This document shows, piece after piece, positions 46,346 to 55,394 of a stretch of 64,000 bases of DNA. Numbering within the stretch: the stretch's first letter is position 1; every line of letters starts with the position of its first letter. The notes under the pieces are model-generated. The model worked only from the letters and a program-made list of their open reading frames with translations. It was not told where the DNA came from and ran no database searches. Made by a program: the position numbers and the translations under genes. This DNA comes from Bradyrhizobium genosp. SA-3. Lineage in GTDB: Bacteria; Pseudomonadota; Alphaproteobacteria; Rhizobiales; Xanthobacteraceae. The DNA is taken from positions 1-64,000 of the forward strand of contig NZ_PSRT01000007.1 in the NCBI RefSeq assembly GCF_004212635.1, read 5' to 3'.

Positions 46346-47352
46346 CTGAACTCGCCGCAAACGATCCGCTGCCGAAGCCGAAGCGCGATCTCGCGCCGAT
46401 CCTGCTGCCGGTCGCGCTCGCGCTTCTCATGATCCCGCTGATCGGCTCGACCAGCTCGTGGCTGACGCTGACGGCCGCGAGCCTCGCCATGGGCATGATG
46501 ATCTTCATCATGGCCTCCGGACTTACATTAGTGTTCGGCCTGATGGACGTGCTCAATTTCGGCCACGGCGCCTTCATCGCGGTCGGCGCCTATGTCGCAA
46601 CGCTCGTGCTGGCGCCGTTTGCGGCCTCGATCCAGGCCGATTCGCTGTGGGTGAACCTGGCGGTGCTGGCGCCGGCAGCGCTGCTGTCGATGGCGGTATC
46701 AGGCGCGCTCGGCCTGATCGTCGAGCGCGTGCTGATCCTGCCCGTTTACGGCCAGCATCTGAAGCAGATCCTGATGACGACGGGCGGCCTGATCGTCGCC
46801 GAGCAGACGCTGTATGCGCTGTGGGGACCGCAGATCATCCCGATGCCACTGCCCACTTCGCTGCGAGGGTCCTTCATCCTCGGCGACGTCGCAATTGCAA
46901 AGTACCGCGTGCTGGCGATGCTGATCGGCCTTGCCATCTTCATCGCGATCCAGCTCGTGCTTAATCGCAGCAAGCTTGGCCTCCTGATCCGCGCCGGCGT
47001 CGAGAACCGCGAGATGGTGGAGGCGCTCGGCTATCGCATCCGCCGGCTATTCCTCGGCGTGTTCATGACGGGATCGGCGCTCGCGGGTCTCGGCGGCGTG
47101 ATGTGGGCGCTCTATCGCGAGCAGGTTCACGCCTCCATGAGCGACGACCTCACCGTGCTGATCTTCATCGTCGTCATCATCGGCGGGCTCGGGTCGATCG
47201 GCGGCTGCTTCATCGGCGCGATCCTCGTGGCCATGGTTGCCAATTACGGCGGCTTCCTGGTGCCGAAACTTGCCCTCGTCTCCAACATCCTGCTGATGGT
47301 CGCCATTCTGATGTGGCGGCCGCGCGGCCTCTATGCGGTGACCAGCCGATGA
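46342..47352 (+). CDS. livH: Branched-chain amino acid-type ABC transporter permease LivH
   Basis: A 336-residue inner-membrane permease with about eight hydrophobic segments and the LivH signature ASGLTLVFGLMDVLNFGHGAFI near residue 54. GLIVERVLILPVYGQHLKQIL and GLGSIGGCFIGAILVAM are also typical. GTG 46342 overlaps the livF stop (GTGA); its own stop overlaps the livM start (ATGA). Confidence 0.93.
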   Translation: MTELAANDPLPKPKRDLAPILLPVALALLMIPLIGSTSSWLTLTAASLAMGMMIFIMASGLTLVFGLMDVLNFGHGAFIAVGAYVATLVLAPFAASIQADSLWVNLAVLAPAALLSMAVSGALGLIVERVLILPVYGQHLKQILMTTGGLIVAEQTLYALWGPQIIPMPLPTSLRGSFILGDVAIAKYRVLAMLIGLAIFIAIQLVLNRSKLGLLIRAGVENREMVEALGYRIRRLFLGVFMTGSALAGLGGVMWALYREQVHASMSDDLTVLIFIVVIIGGLGSIGGCFIGAILVAMVANYGGFLVPKLALVSNILLMVAILMWRPRGLYAVTSR

Positions 47353-48434
47353 TGACCCTCTCCGGTGACCCGCCGCGCAGCCGTGTCCTCACGCTCGTTC
47401 TCGTCCTCATCATCCTGGCGCTGGCGGCGACGCCGTTCCTGTTCCCGGGCGCCAAGGCGCTGAACGTCGCGGCCAAGATCTGCGTTTTCGCCGCCCTCGT
47501 TGCGTCCTACGACCTGTTGCTCGGTTACACCGGCTCGGTGTCGTTCGCCCACACCATGTTCTACGGCATCGGCAGCTACGCGATCGCGATCGCGCTGTAC
47601 GGGATGGGCCCGAACTGGGCCGCAGTCGCAACCGGCATCGTCATTGGCCTGCCGCTCGCAGCCTTGCTCGCGCTCGCAATCGGGCTGTTCTCGCTGCGGG
47701 TCGCCGCGATCTTCTTTGCCATGATCACGCTCGCGGTCGCCTCCGCCTTCCAGGTGCTGGCCTCGCAGCTCTCCTGGCTGACCGGCGGCGAGGACGGGCG
47801 CAGTTTTCAGCTGCCCGAGCTGCTGCGGCCCGGCACCGTGCTGGTCTCCAAGAGCCTGTTCGGCTTCGAGATCAACGGCCGCATCCTGACCTTCTACCTG
47901 GTGTTCGCGATCTCCGCCCTAATGATCCTGGCTCTGCTGCGGGTGGTGAACTCGCCGTTCGGACGTGTGCTCCAGGCGATCCGCGAGAATCGTTTTCGCG
48001 CCGAGGCGCTCGGCTTCCGTACCGTCTTCCATTTGACCTACGCCAACTGTCTCGCGGCGCTGGTCGCCGCGAGCGCCGGCATCCTGAATGCGCTGTGGCT
48101 CCGTTATGCCGGGCCCGACACCTCGCTCAGCTTCTCGATCATGCTGGACATCCTGCTGATGGTCGTGATCGGCGGCATGGGCACGATCTACGGCGCGATC
48201 ATCGGGGCCACCATCTTCATCCTCGCCCAGAACTATTTGCAGTCGCTGATGGGCGTCGCGTCCACGGCGGCGTCGGAAGCCGGCCTGCCGCTGCTGCCGG
48301 GCCTGTTGCATCCCGACCGCTGGCTGCTGTGGCTCGGGCTGCTGTTCATCGCCAGCGTTTACTTCTTCCCGACCGGCGTGGTCGGACGGCTGCGCAAGGC
48401 CGGCGGCGACAAGAGCGCGGGCGCCTCGCATTAA
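47349..48434 (+). CDS. livM: Branched-chain amino acid-type ABC transporter permease LivM
   Basis: A 361-residue permease: DLLLGYTGSVSFAHTMFYGIG, LRVAAIFFAMITLAVASAFQ, RVLQAIRENRFRAEALGF (the conserved permease-ATPase coupling stretch) and MVVIGGMGTIYGAIIGA. It starts with ATG 47349 (or the adjacent ATG 47352), overlapping the livH stop, and ends the transporter operon. The large GGDEF gene begins 137 bp later. Confidence 0.93.
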   Translation: MMTLSGDPPRSRVLTLVLVLIILALAATPFLFPGAKALNVAAKICVFAALVASYDLLLGYTGSVSFAHTMFYGIGSYAIAIALYGMGPNWAAVATGIVIGLPLAALLALAIGLFSLRVAAIFFAMITLAVASAFQVLASQLSWLTGGEDGRSFQLPELLRPGTVLVSKSLFGFEINGRILTFYLVFAISALMILALLRVVNSPFGRVLQAIRENRFRAEALGFRTVFHLTYANCLAALVAASAGILNALWLRYAGPDTSLSFSIMLDILLMVVIGGMGTIYGAIIGATIFILAQNYLQSLMGVASTAASEAGLPLLPGLLHPDRWLLWLGLLFIASVYFFPTGVVGRLRKAGGDKSAGASH

Positions 48435-48570
48435 GCGAAGATTAATGATGCAGCGCGGGGGTTCGTTGCATTTGGATGCGATCTCGCAATGGGATTAATG
48501 CCCAGGTAACTGGCTTTCCTAAGGTTTAGGCCATTTGTGTGGTGTATTCCTGCCCTTCCAGGGAGGGGGA

Positions 48571-51500
48571 ATGCGCCACGTCTTGTCAGGGATCGCAGCC
48601 GGAATGTCCCTAGCCGCGAAGAACGGCTGGGAGGCGGCGCTTCGGCGCGGGCCAGTGCTGTGGCTGACCCTGTGCGGCGTGTTGCTGGTCGCGGGCATCT
48701 TCACCGTGACCGCCATGGCCATCGGCGAATTCCGCGAGCGGACCCTCGCCAACCGCGAGCGCGAGCTGGAAAACACGGTGCAGCTGATCGCGCGGCACTT
48801 CGATCAACAATTTGAAGATTCCGACGCCGTCGCCGCCGATGTGATCGGGCAGATGAACCTGCCGGAGATCACCTCGCCCGCGATGTTTCGCGAGCGCATG
48901 TCCGGGCCTGCGGCGAACCAGATGCTGCGCAGCAAGATCAGCTCGGTGTCTTATCTCGGCGACATCGCGATCTACGACGCCGACGGCGAGCTGATCAACT
49001 GGTCGCGGGCGCAGCCGCTGCCGAAGATCAACATCTCCTCTCGCGCCTACTTCCAGACGTTCAAATCCGATCCGACGGCCGAGCCGGTCATCCTGGAATC
49101 CGTCCGCAGCTTCATCATCGCCAAATGGACCACCGTCGTCGCGCGACGGCTGAACGGCGCCGACGGAGCCTTCCTCGGCGCGATAGTGCGGCGAATCGAT
49201 CCGGACAGCTACCAGCAATATTTCGCATCCGTCGCGCTTGCCGAGGGCACGGCGATCTCGCTGTTCGATCGCGAAGGCAAGATGCTGGCGCGCTATCCGC
49301 ATCTCGAAGAGATGATCGGACGAAGCTTCAAGAATGCGCCGCTGATGCAGAAGGTGCTGGCCAAGGGCGGTCAGCACACACTCCGCGTCAGGAGTCCGCT
49401 CGACGGCGAGGAGCGGCTCGGCTCGGCCGTGTCCCTGAATCATTTTCCCCTGGTCATCGTGGCGACCAATACCATGTCGGCTGCGCTCGCGGACTGGAGG
49501 CAGCAGACCGGCTTCATGGTCACGACGGCGACGCTCTCGGCAGCCGTGATCGCGCTGATCCTCTATCTGATCATCCGCCAGATCCACCGGCAGAACCGCG
49601 AGGCCCAGGAGCGAATCGAGGCGGAGCGGCAGCGGCTCGATACCGCCCTCAACAACATGTCGCAGGGGCTGATCCTGTACGATGCCGCCGGATACATCGT
49701 CATTTGCAACCGCCGCTACGCTGACATGTTCGGTCTCTCCCACGATGTCATCAAGCCCGGCTGTCACATCCACGAGGCGATGTACCATCGCAAGGAGCGC
49801 GGCGCGTTCGACGGCAATGTCGAGGAATTTTGCGCAGACGTCATGCGGATCGTCGCCGAAGGCACGGTCTCCACGAGAACTCATCAGCTGGCCAACGGCC
49901 GCGCCTTCCACGTCATCAACACCCCGCTCGCGCAGGGCGGCTGGGTCGCCACGATCGAGGACATCACCGAGCGCCGTAACCTGGAGCAGGAGCGCGACCG
50001 CAACCACACCTTCCTGCGCGAGATCATCGACCACATCCCCTCGCAGATCACGGTAAAGGACGCGCGCACGCGGCAGTATCTGCTGATCAACGGCGTCGCC
50101 GAGCAGCAATTCGGCCAGTCACGCGAGGACGTCGTCGGCAAGACTGCCTTCGACATCTTCCCGACGCCGTCAGCGACGGTGGTGACCGAGGACGACAACA
50201 AGGCACTGCGATCTCCCAAGGGGCTCTTCAAGGACGAGCATCCCTGGCAGACCCAGGCCATGGGGCTGCGCTACATCACCTCGACCCGGATCGGCCTCCG
50301 CGACAAGGCCGGCGAGCCGCGCTACCTCATCCACGTCGTCGATGACGTCACCGAGCGGCGGCGCGCCCACGAGAAGATCGCGCATATGGCGCACTACGAT
50401 GCGCTGACCGACCTGCCGAACCGCACGCTGTTCCGCGAGCAGATCGAACGCGAGCTGGCGAAGGTTGCCAGCGGCGGGCAGTTCGCGCTGCTCTACATTG
50501 ACGTCGACGAATTCAAGGGCATCAACGATTCGCTCGGCCACCATGTCGGCGACGAACTGTTGAAGGCGATCGCGGGCCGTCTGCGCGGCTGCCTCAAGCA
50601 GGACGACCTGATCGCGCGGCTCGGCGGCGACGAATTCGCGGTCATCCAGACCGGGATCCAGTCCTCCACCGACGTGGTGTGGTTCGTGACGCGGATCTAC
50701 GAAGCGATCCGGCAGCCCTATCACTGTCTCGGCCATCAGCTCTCCACCGACGCGAGCATCGGGATCGCGCTGGCACCGCAGGACGGCTCCGATCTCGATC
50801 AGCTCATCAAGAACGCCGACCTCGCGATGTACGGCGCCAAGGCCGAAGGGCGCCGCACCCACCGCTTCTTCGAGCCGGCGATGGACGCCTGCGCCAAGGC
50901 GCGCCTGGCCATGGAGCAGGATCTGCGCCAGGCCCTGGTCAACGGCGGCTTCGAGATTCACTACCAGCCCCTGGTCGATCTGCGCTCGGGCAAGGTCTCC
51001 GGCTGCGAGGCGCTGCTGCGCTGGCGCCATCCCGAGCGCGGCATGGTGTCGCCGGCGGAGTTCATTCCGGTCGCCGAAGACACCGGCCTGATCAACGAGC
51101 TCGGCGACTGGGTGCTGCGCATGGCCTGCAACGAGGCCGCGACCTGGCCTGCGCATGTCCGCGTTGCGGTCAACGTCTCGCCGGTGCAGCTCAAATGCGA
51201 CACGCTGGCCTTGCGGATCGCCGGCGCGCTCGCCGCCTCCGGGCTCGACCCGCGCCGTCTCGAGCTCGAGATCACCGAGGCCGTGCTGATCCGCGACGAC
51301 GAAGCGGCGCTCTCGATCCTGCACCAGCTCCGCGCCATCGGCGTGCGCATCGCGCTCGACGATTTCGGCACCGGCTACTCCTCGCTCAGCTATCTGAAGC
51401 GCTTCCCGTTCGACAAGATCAAGATCGACCGCTGCTTCGTCGCCGACATCGCGGAGACGAACGGCGCGCCGGTGATCGTGCAAGCCGTGGTCAACATCGC

Positions 51501-51693
51501 CGCCGCCAGCAGCATGACCACGGTCGCCGAGGGCGTCGAGACCGAGGCCCAGCGTGAGATGCTGCGCAACCTCGGCTGCACGGAGATGCAGGGTTATCTG
51601 TTCAGCGCGCCGAAGCCGGCCACCGAAGCGCGAAAGCTGTTCGACACGGGCGATGGCTTGCCGGGCGCCTTGCCGGTGGCGGCGGTGGCCTGA
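48571..51693 (+). CDS. Membrane-bound Cache-PAS-PAS-GGDEF-EAL c-di-GMP signalling protein
   Basis: A 1040-residue inner-membrane protein. It has two membrane segments (about 29-50 and 315-338) with a periplasmic double-Cache sensor between, then two PAS domains (from about 360 and 480), GGDEF with intact LGGDEFAV (about 685) and EAL with GCEALLRW (about 812), DDFGTGYSSL and AEGVETE. Both active sites look whole, so it may make or break c-di-GMP depending on the ligand. ATG 48571 has AGGGAGG upstream. It overlaps the next gene by one base (TGATG). Its Cache domain may sense a compound taken up by the neighbouring transporter. Confidence 0.93.
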   Translation: MRHVLSGIAAGMSLAAKNGWEAALRRGPVLWLTLCGVLLVAGIFTVTAMAIGEFRERTLANRERELENTVQLIARHFDQQFEDSDAVAADVIGQMNLPEITSPAMFRERMSGPAANQMLRSKISSVSYLGDIAIYDADGELINWSRAQPLPKINISSRAYFQTFKSDPTAEPVILESVRSFIIAKWTTVVARRLNGADGAFLGAIVRRIDPDSYQQYFASVALAEGTAISLFDREGKMLARYPHLEEMIGRSFKNAPLMQKVLAKGGQHTLRVRSPLDGEERLGSAVSLNHFPLVIVATNTMSAALADWRQQTGFMVTTATLSAAVIALILYLIIRQIHRQNREAQERIEAERQRLDTALNNMSQGLILYDAAGYIVICNRRYADMFGLSHDVIKPGCHIHEAMYHRKERGAFDGNVEEFCADVMRIVAEGTVSTRTHQLANGRAFHVINTPLAQGGWVATIEDITERRNLEQERDRNHTFLREIIDHIPSQITVKDARTRQYLLINGVAEQQFGQSREDVVGKTAFDIFPTPSATVVTEDDNKALRSPKGLFKDEHPWQTQAMGLRYITSTRIGLRDKAGEPRYLIHVVDDVTERRRAHEKIAHMAHYDALTDLPNRTLFREQIERELAKVASGGQFALLYIDVDEFKGINDSLGHHVGDELLKAIAGRLRGCLKQDDLIARLGGDEFAVIQTGIQSSTDVVWFVTRIYEAIRQPYHCLGHQLSTDASIGIALAPQDGSDLDQLIKNADLAMYGAKAEGRRTHRFFEPAMDACAKARLAMEQDLRQALVNGGFEIHYQPLVDLRSGKVSGCEALLRWRHPERGMVSPAEFIPVAEDTGLINELGDWVLRMACNEAATWPAHVRVAVNVSPVQLKCDTLALRIAGALAASGLDPRRLELEITEAVLIRDDEAALSILHQLRAIGVRIALDDFGTGYSSLSYLKRFPFDKIKIDRCFVADIAETNGAPVIVQAVVNIAAASSMTTVAEGVETEAQREMLRNLGCTEMQGYLFSAPKPATEARKLFDTGDGLPGALPVAAVA

Positions 51694-52748
51694 TGGCGAA
51701 GCCAGGCAAGGCTCCGGCCAAGACCGTCGATGTCGCCGATTCCTATGCCGTGCGGCTGATGCAGCATCTGGTGGTGCCGACCTTCGTGATCGACCCGAAG
51801 CGCCGCGTCGTGATCTGGAACAGAGCCTGCGAGCGGCTGACCGGCGTCACCGCCTCGGAGGTGATCGGCACCAATAAGCACTGGCGGGCCTTCTACGAGA
51901 CCAAGCGCCCCTGCCTCGCCGACCTGGTTGCACTGGACCGACCAGAGCAGCTTCCGGAGTACTATTCGGAATATGCCGCGCGCGGCCATAACGGCCTCGG
52001 CTTCAGCGCCGAGAACTGGTGCGTGATGCCGAAGCTCGGCAGCCAGCTGTATCTCGCCATCGACGCCGGCCCGATCCACGACGAGGCCGGCCAGCTGATC
52101 GCCGTGGTGGAGACGCTGCGCGACCTCACCGACCAGAAGCGCGCCGAGATGGCGCTGAAGGAGCTCGCCACCAAGGACGGGCTGACCGGCCTGTCGAACC
52201 GCCGCGCCTTCGACCAGAAGCTGATGAGCGAATGGGCCCGCGCCCAGCGCACGCAGAAGCCGCTGGCGCTGCTGTTCGTCGACGTCGACCATTTCAAGCT
52301 GTTCAACGACCGGCACGGCCACCAGAGCGGCGACGAATGCCTGCGCGCAGTCGCCGCCGCGGTCAGCCGGCACGCCATGCGCCCGCTCGACCTCGCCAGC
52401 CGCTATGGCGGCGAGGAGTTCGCGCTGATCCTGCCGGACATGGGTTGCGATACCGCCTGCGTCGTCGCCGAGGAGATCCGCTGCGCCGTCATGGCCTTGC
52501 AGATCGCCCACGGTGCCGTGGGCGCCGGCGAGCACGTCACCCTCAGCGTCGGCGTCGCAAGCCAGATTCCCAGTGGTGCCGATGGCGGCCCCGACCGGCT
52601 GCTCGGCGCGGCCGACGAGGCGCTCTATGTGGCCAAACGGCTCGGCCGCAACCGCGTCATCTGCGCCGAATGGGCGCTGGCCGAGTTCGCCGCCCTCGGC
52701 CGGGAGGCCGCAGCGGTTCCGGCCCCTGTCCGGCGCAAATCGGCCTAG
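51693..52748 (+). CDS. PAS-GGDEF diguanylate cyclase
   Basis: A 351-residue cytoplasmic protein with a PAS domain (about 20-140; FVIDPKRRVVIWNRACERLTG) and a GGDEF domain with GGEEF (about 239), a fully active variant. The RxxD inhibitory site is not obvious. The start codon ATG shares its A with the preceding stop (TGATG), so the two c-di-GMP genes are co-translated. The stop codon TAG coincides with the first bases of a family D repeat. Confidence 0.93.
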   Translation: MAKPGKAPAKTVDVADSYAVRLMQHLVVPTFVIDPKRRVVIWNRACERLTGVTASEVIGTNKHWRAFYETKRPCLADLVALDRPEQLPEYYSEYAARGHNGLGFSAENWCVMPKLGSQLYLAIDAGPIHDEAGQLIAVVETLRDLTDQKRAEMALKELATKDGLTGLSNRRAFDQKLMSEWARAQRTQKPLALLFVDVDHFKLFNDRHGHQSGDECLRAVAAAVSRHAMRPLDLASRYGGEEFALILPDMGCDTACVVAEEIRCAVMALQIAHGAVGAGEHVTLSVGVASQIPSGADGGPDRLLGAADEALYVAKRLGRNRVICAEWALAEFAALGREAAAVPAPVRRKSA

Positions 52749-52850
52749 AGCCATTTCCGTTCCGATGGAATCGGGACGGGGCTCTAGATTCTTGTTTTGA
52801 CGCGTTTTCTTTACGCGAACCGGATCCACTTCGCTCGAAAACGCTTCTAG
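52746..52850. repeat. Interspersed element, family D, full copy
   Basis: TAGAGCCATTTCCG.TTCCGATGGAATC hairpin start, then TTGACGCG-TTTTCTTTA-CGCGAACCGG and CACTTCGCTCGAAAACGCTT ending CTAG. Its first three bases are the stop codon of the diguanylate cyclase gene, as at phaZ. Confidence 0.8.
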
Positions 52851-52911
52851 CGCGAGCCCGCGAGAAGCGGTTGCCCGCCCCTCGCCAATCGGCTACATGA
52901 AGCCTCGACTA

Positions 52912-52988
52912 GCACCCGTAGCTCAGCTGGATAGAGCGTTGCCCTCCGAAGGCAAAGGTCACACGTTCGAATCGTGTCGGGTGCGCCA
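52912..52988 (+). tRNA. tRNA-Arg (anticodon CCG)
   Basis: A 77-nt cloverleaf: acceptor GCACCCG pairs with CGGGTGC, D-arm GCTC...GAGC, anticodon stem TTGCC/GGCAA with loop CTCCGAA (anticodon CCG), T-arm ACACG-TTCGAAT-CGTGT, discriminator G and an encoded CCA. The 3' end (GGTGCGCCA plus CTTCGC) is repeated exactly at 53802. Confidence 0.97.
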
Positions 52989-52994
52989 CTTCGC
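52980..52994. repeat. Direct repeat copy 1, over the tRNA-Arg 3' end (att-like)
   Basis: GGTGCGCCACTTCGC: the last nine bases of the tRNA plus six downstream. The same 15 bases occur at 53802-53816, bracketing the toxin-antitoxin genes; this is the geometry left by integration at a tRNA 3' end. No integrase is seen. Confidence 0.6.
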
Positions 52995-53103
52995 CAGAGC
53001 ACGCCACGCTCGCCATTCGTGACCGAAGCCTGACCAAATCCGCGACGGAACGTTTCGCTCTCGCCGCTTGCCGCCACTACCGATATCCGGTACCATCCGC
53101 TGC

Positions 53104-53391
53104 GTGCAATACGAATGGGACGATCGCAAAGCCGCCGATAACCTTCGCAAACACGGCGTGGATTTTGCGGATGCCATTGCGGCCCTCGAAGACTCGAACC
53201 GTCTGGAAGAAATCGACACGCGGTTCGCCTACGGCGAGGAGCGAATGCAAGTCATCGGAATGGCGCACCGACACGTCCTGTTCGTGGTTGTGACCGTGCG
53301 TGACGACGACATCTGTAGAATCATTTCGGCCCGAAAGGTCACACGACATGAGCAAGACCGGTACTACGCGGGTGACCGTGAAACGTGGTGA
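53104..53391 (+). CDS. brnT: BrnT family ribonuclease toxin
   Basis: A 95-residue RelE-fold-like RNase toxin that blocks translation. It fits BrnT throughout: YEWDDRKAADNLRKHGVDFADA, the Glu-Arg pair in YGEERMQVIGMA, and the C-terminal RIISARKVTRHEQDRYY with the basic active residues. Start is GTG 53104 (VQYEWDDRK), as in relatives that begin at this residue. The antitoxin gene overlaps its end by 44 bp. The pair lies between two copies of the tRNA-tail repeat. Confidence 0.9.
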   Translation: MQYEWDDRKAADNLRKHGVDFADAIAALEDSNRLEEIDTRFAYGEERMQVIGMAHRHVLFVVVTVRDDDICRIISARKVTRHEQDRYYAGDRETW

Positions 53392-53722
53392 GCCCCTCCC
53401 ACGGGGCGGCACCGATTGGACGCGACTCGATGCGATGAGCGACAAGGAGGTGATGGGTGCCGCGCGGTCCGACCCTGATGCGCAGCCGCTCACGCCCGAA
53501 CAACTCGCTAAGATGCGCCGGGTGTCGCGCGTGAAGGTGCTGCGACAGCGCCTCGGGATGACGCAGGCGGAATTTGCCGAAGCCTTCCACCTGCCCATCA
53601 CGACGTTGCGTGATTGGGAGCAGCGCCGCAGCACGCCCGACGCACCAGCCCGTGCGTTGTTGCTGGCCATCGAGCGCAACCCGAAGGTCATGCGGAGATT
53701 GCTTGCGGATAGTGCGGCGTAG
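53348..53722 (+). CDS. XRE-type helix-turn-helix antitoxin partner of BrnT
   Basis: A 124-residue DNA-binding protein. The C-terminal half is an XRE/HigA-type helix-turn-helix (VKVLRQRLGMTQAEFAEAFHLP, TTLRDWEQRRSTPDAPARAL), not the ribbon-helix-helix fold of classical BrnA. The N-terminal half (GGTDWTRLDAMSDKEVMGAA) resembles the toxin-facing part of BrnA-like antitoxins. ATG 53348 lies inside brnT, so translation is coupled. It likely neutralises BrnT and represses the operon. Confidence 0.82.
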   Translation: MSKTGTTRVTVKRGEPLPRGGTDWTRLDAMSDKEVMGAARSDPDAQPLTPEQLAKMRRVSRVKVLRQRLGMTQAEFAEAFHLPITTLRDWEQRRSTPDAPARALLLAIERNPKVMRRLLADSAA

Positions 53723-53801
53723 TCTCGGCGGCTTTCTCGACCTGCGGAGCACCACATCATAGCGCTACGGTGAGGCAGAAGTGCCCATCTTCGTCAGCCG
53801 T

Positions 53802-53816
53802 GGTGCGCCACTTCGC
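53802..53816. repeat. Direct repeat copy 2 of the tRNA-Arg 3' end
   Basis: Exact 15-bp copy of 52980-52994 (GGTGCGCCACTTCGC), 822 bp downstream and 79 bp after the antitoxin stop. Flanking bases differ on both sides, so the match is limited to the repeat. Confidence 0.6.
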
Positions 53817-53986
53817 GACATTGCGCGAATTCATGGCCTGCAATCCTCCGCCCGACCGCGCACGGCAGCCGCAGATCTGCGAGAACGGCCCGCAGAAATG
53901 CATCATGCGGTACGTTCGAAAGCGGTCCATGGACGCGGGAGCATGGCCACCTCGCGCTTCGCTTCGCTCAATTGTATCATCCTTCC

Positions 53987-55087
53987 ATGAGCGAATCCGA
54001 CACGGTGACCGGCGAGGCCTCGCCCGTCCGCAAGATCATCCATATCGACATGGATGCTTTCTATGCGTCCGTGGAACAGCGCGATAATCCGGACCTGCGC
54101 GGAAAGCCGGTCGCAGTCGGAGGCTCTGCGGAACGCGGCGTCGTCGCAGCCGCCAGCTATGAAGCGCGCAAGTTCGGTGTTCGCTCTGCCATGCCTTCCG
54201 TGACTGCGAAGCGGCAGTGCCCCGATCTGATCTTCGTCAAACCGCGCTTCGAGGTCTACAAGGCGATCAGCCGACAGATCCGCGACATCTTTGCCGAGCA
54301 TACGCCCATCATCGAGCCACTGTCGCTCGACGAGGCCTATCTCGACGTGACGGAAAACCTGCAAGGCATCCCCTTGGCACGGGACATCGCCCTGCGCATC
54401 CGCGAGAAGATCAAAGCCGAGACGGGCCTCAACGCTTCGGCGGGCATCTCCTACAACAAGTTTCTGGCAAAGCTCGCCTCCGATCATCGCAAGCCCAACG
54501 GTCAGTTCGTGATCTCGCCGGAAATGGGCCCCGCTTTCGTCGAGACGCTGCCCGTCGGCAAGTTCCACGGGATAGGCCCGGCGACGCGTGCGAAGATGAA
54601 CGCGCTCGGCATGTTCACCGGCCTCGACATCCGCAACCAGACGCTGGAGTTCATGAATGCGAACTTCGGCAAGTCAGGTGCGTATTACTACTGGATCTCG
54701 CGCGGTGTGGACGAACGTCCGGTCCGGGCCAACCGGATCCGCAAGTCGATCGGCGCGGAGAACACGTTCTCAACCGATCTCACCGAGTTCGACGCGCTGG
54801 TTGCCGAGCTCAGACCTCTCGTCGACAAGGTCTGGCGCCATTGCGAGTCCACCGGCAATCGCGGCCGCACCGTCACCCTGAAGATCAAGTTTGCCGACTT
54901 CGAGATCATCACGCGCAGCAGGTCCGTCGCAGCGGCGGTTGCGGGACGGGACGATTTGGAACGGCTGGCCTGCGGCCTGCTCGAAGCCGAGATGCCGCTG
55001 CCCAAGCGCGTCAGGCTGCTGGGAGTCTCGCTGTCTTCGCTCCAGGTCGGCGGCGATTCGGAGCCTCAGCTGACCTTGGGTATTTGA
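53987..55087 (+). CDS. dinB: DNA polymerase IV (Y-family translesion polymerase)
   Basis: Error-prone polymerase that copies past damaged bases. The 366 residues carry HIDMDAFYASVEQ (first metal Asp), SYEARKFGVRSAMP, SLDEAYLDVT (catalytic Asp-Glu), SAGISYNKFLAKLASD, the HhH region FHGIGPATRAKMNALG and the little-finger domain. Complete in length, though without the C-terminal clamp-binding extension of some relatives. ATG 53987 is chosen; a TTG at 53972 is unlikely. No LexA box was recognised in the 260 bp upstream. Confidence 0.95.
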   Translation: MSESDTVTGEASPVRKIIHIDMDAFYASVEQRDNPDLRGKPVAVGGSAERGVVAAASYEARKFGVRSAMPSVTAKRQCPDLIFVKPRFEVYKAISRQIRDIFAEHTPIIEPLSLDEAYLDVTENLQGIPLARDIALRIREKIKAETGLNASAGISYNKFLAKLASDHRKPNGQFVISPEMGPAFVETLPVGKFHGIGPATRAKMNALGMFTGLDIRNQTLEFMNANFGKSGAYYYWISRGVDERPVRANRIRKSIGAENTFSTDLTEFDALVAELRPLVDKVWRHCESTGNRGRTVTLKIKFADFEIITRSRSVAAAVAGRDDLERLACGLLEAEMPLPKRVRLLGVSLSSLQVGGDSEPQLTLGI

Positions 55088-55154
55088 ACGGGGCCGAAGG
55101 ATGCTTCTAAAGCGAGATGAGATGAGGCTCGATAGCCGCAAAGGCGAAGGTAGG

Positions 55155-55263
55155 CACCCTCTCCGCTTTGCGGGAGAGGGTGCTTCCGCAATGGGACAAT
55201 CCCCTAGTGGAGAGAGCCCTCACCCGGCGCTTCGCGCCGACCTCTCCCGCAAGCGGGAGAGGT
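55155..55263. repeat. Interspersed palindromic element, family C
   Basis: CACCCTCTCCGCTTTGCGGG and the mirrored CCTCTCCCGCAAGCGGGAGA end enclose a TTCCGCAATGGGACAATCC middle and CCCTCACCCGGCGCTTCGCG. Fills most of the 307 bp between dinB and the kinase gene. Confidence 0.75.
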
Positions 55264-55394
55264 GAACGAGCCCCGCGGCAATCGATTCAACCCAATGCCA
55301 TTCCGCGTTAGCTGGCGCGGCATCTTTATCCGCGACGCGGCGCCAAACCTGTCGTAGAGACATCAAAACACGCCTTTTCGCGATTGATGTTGGA

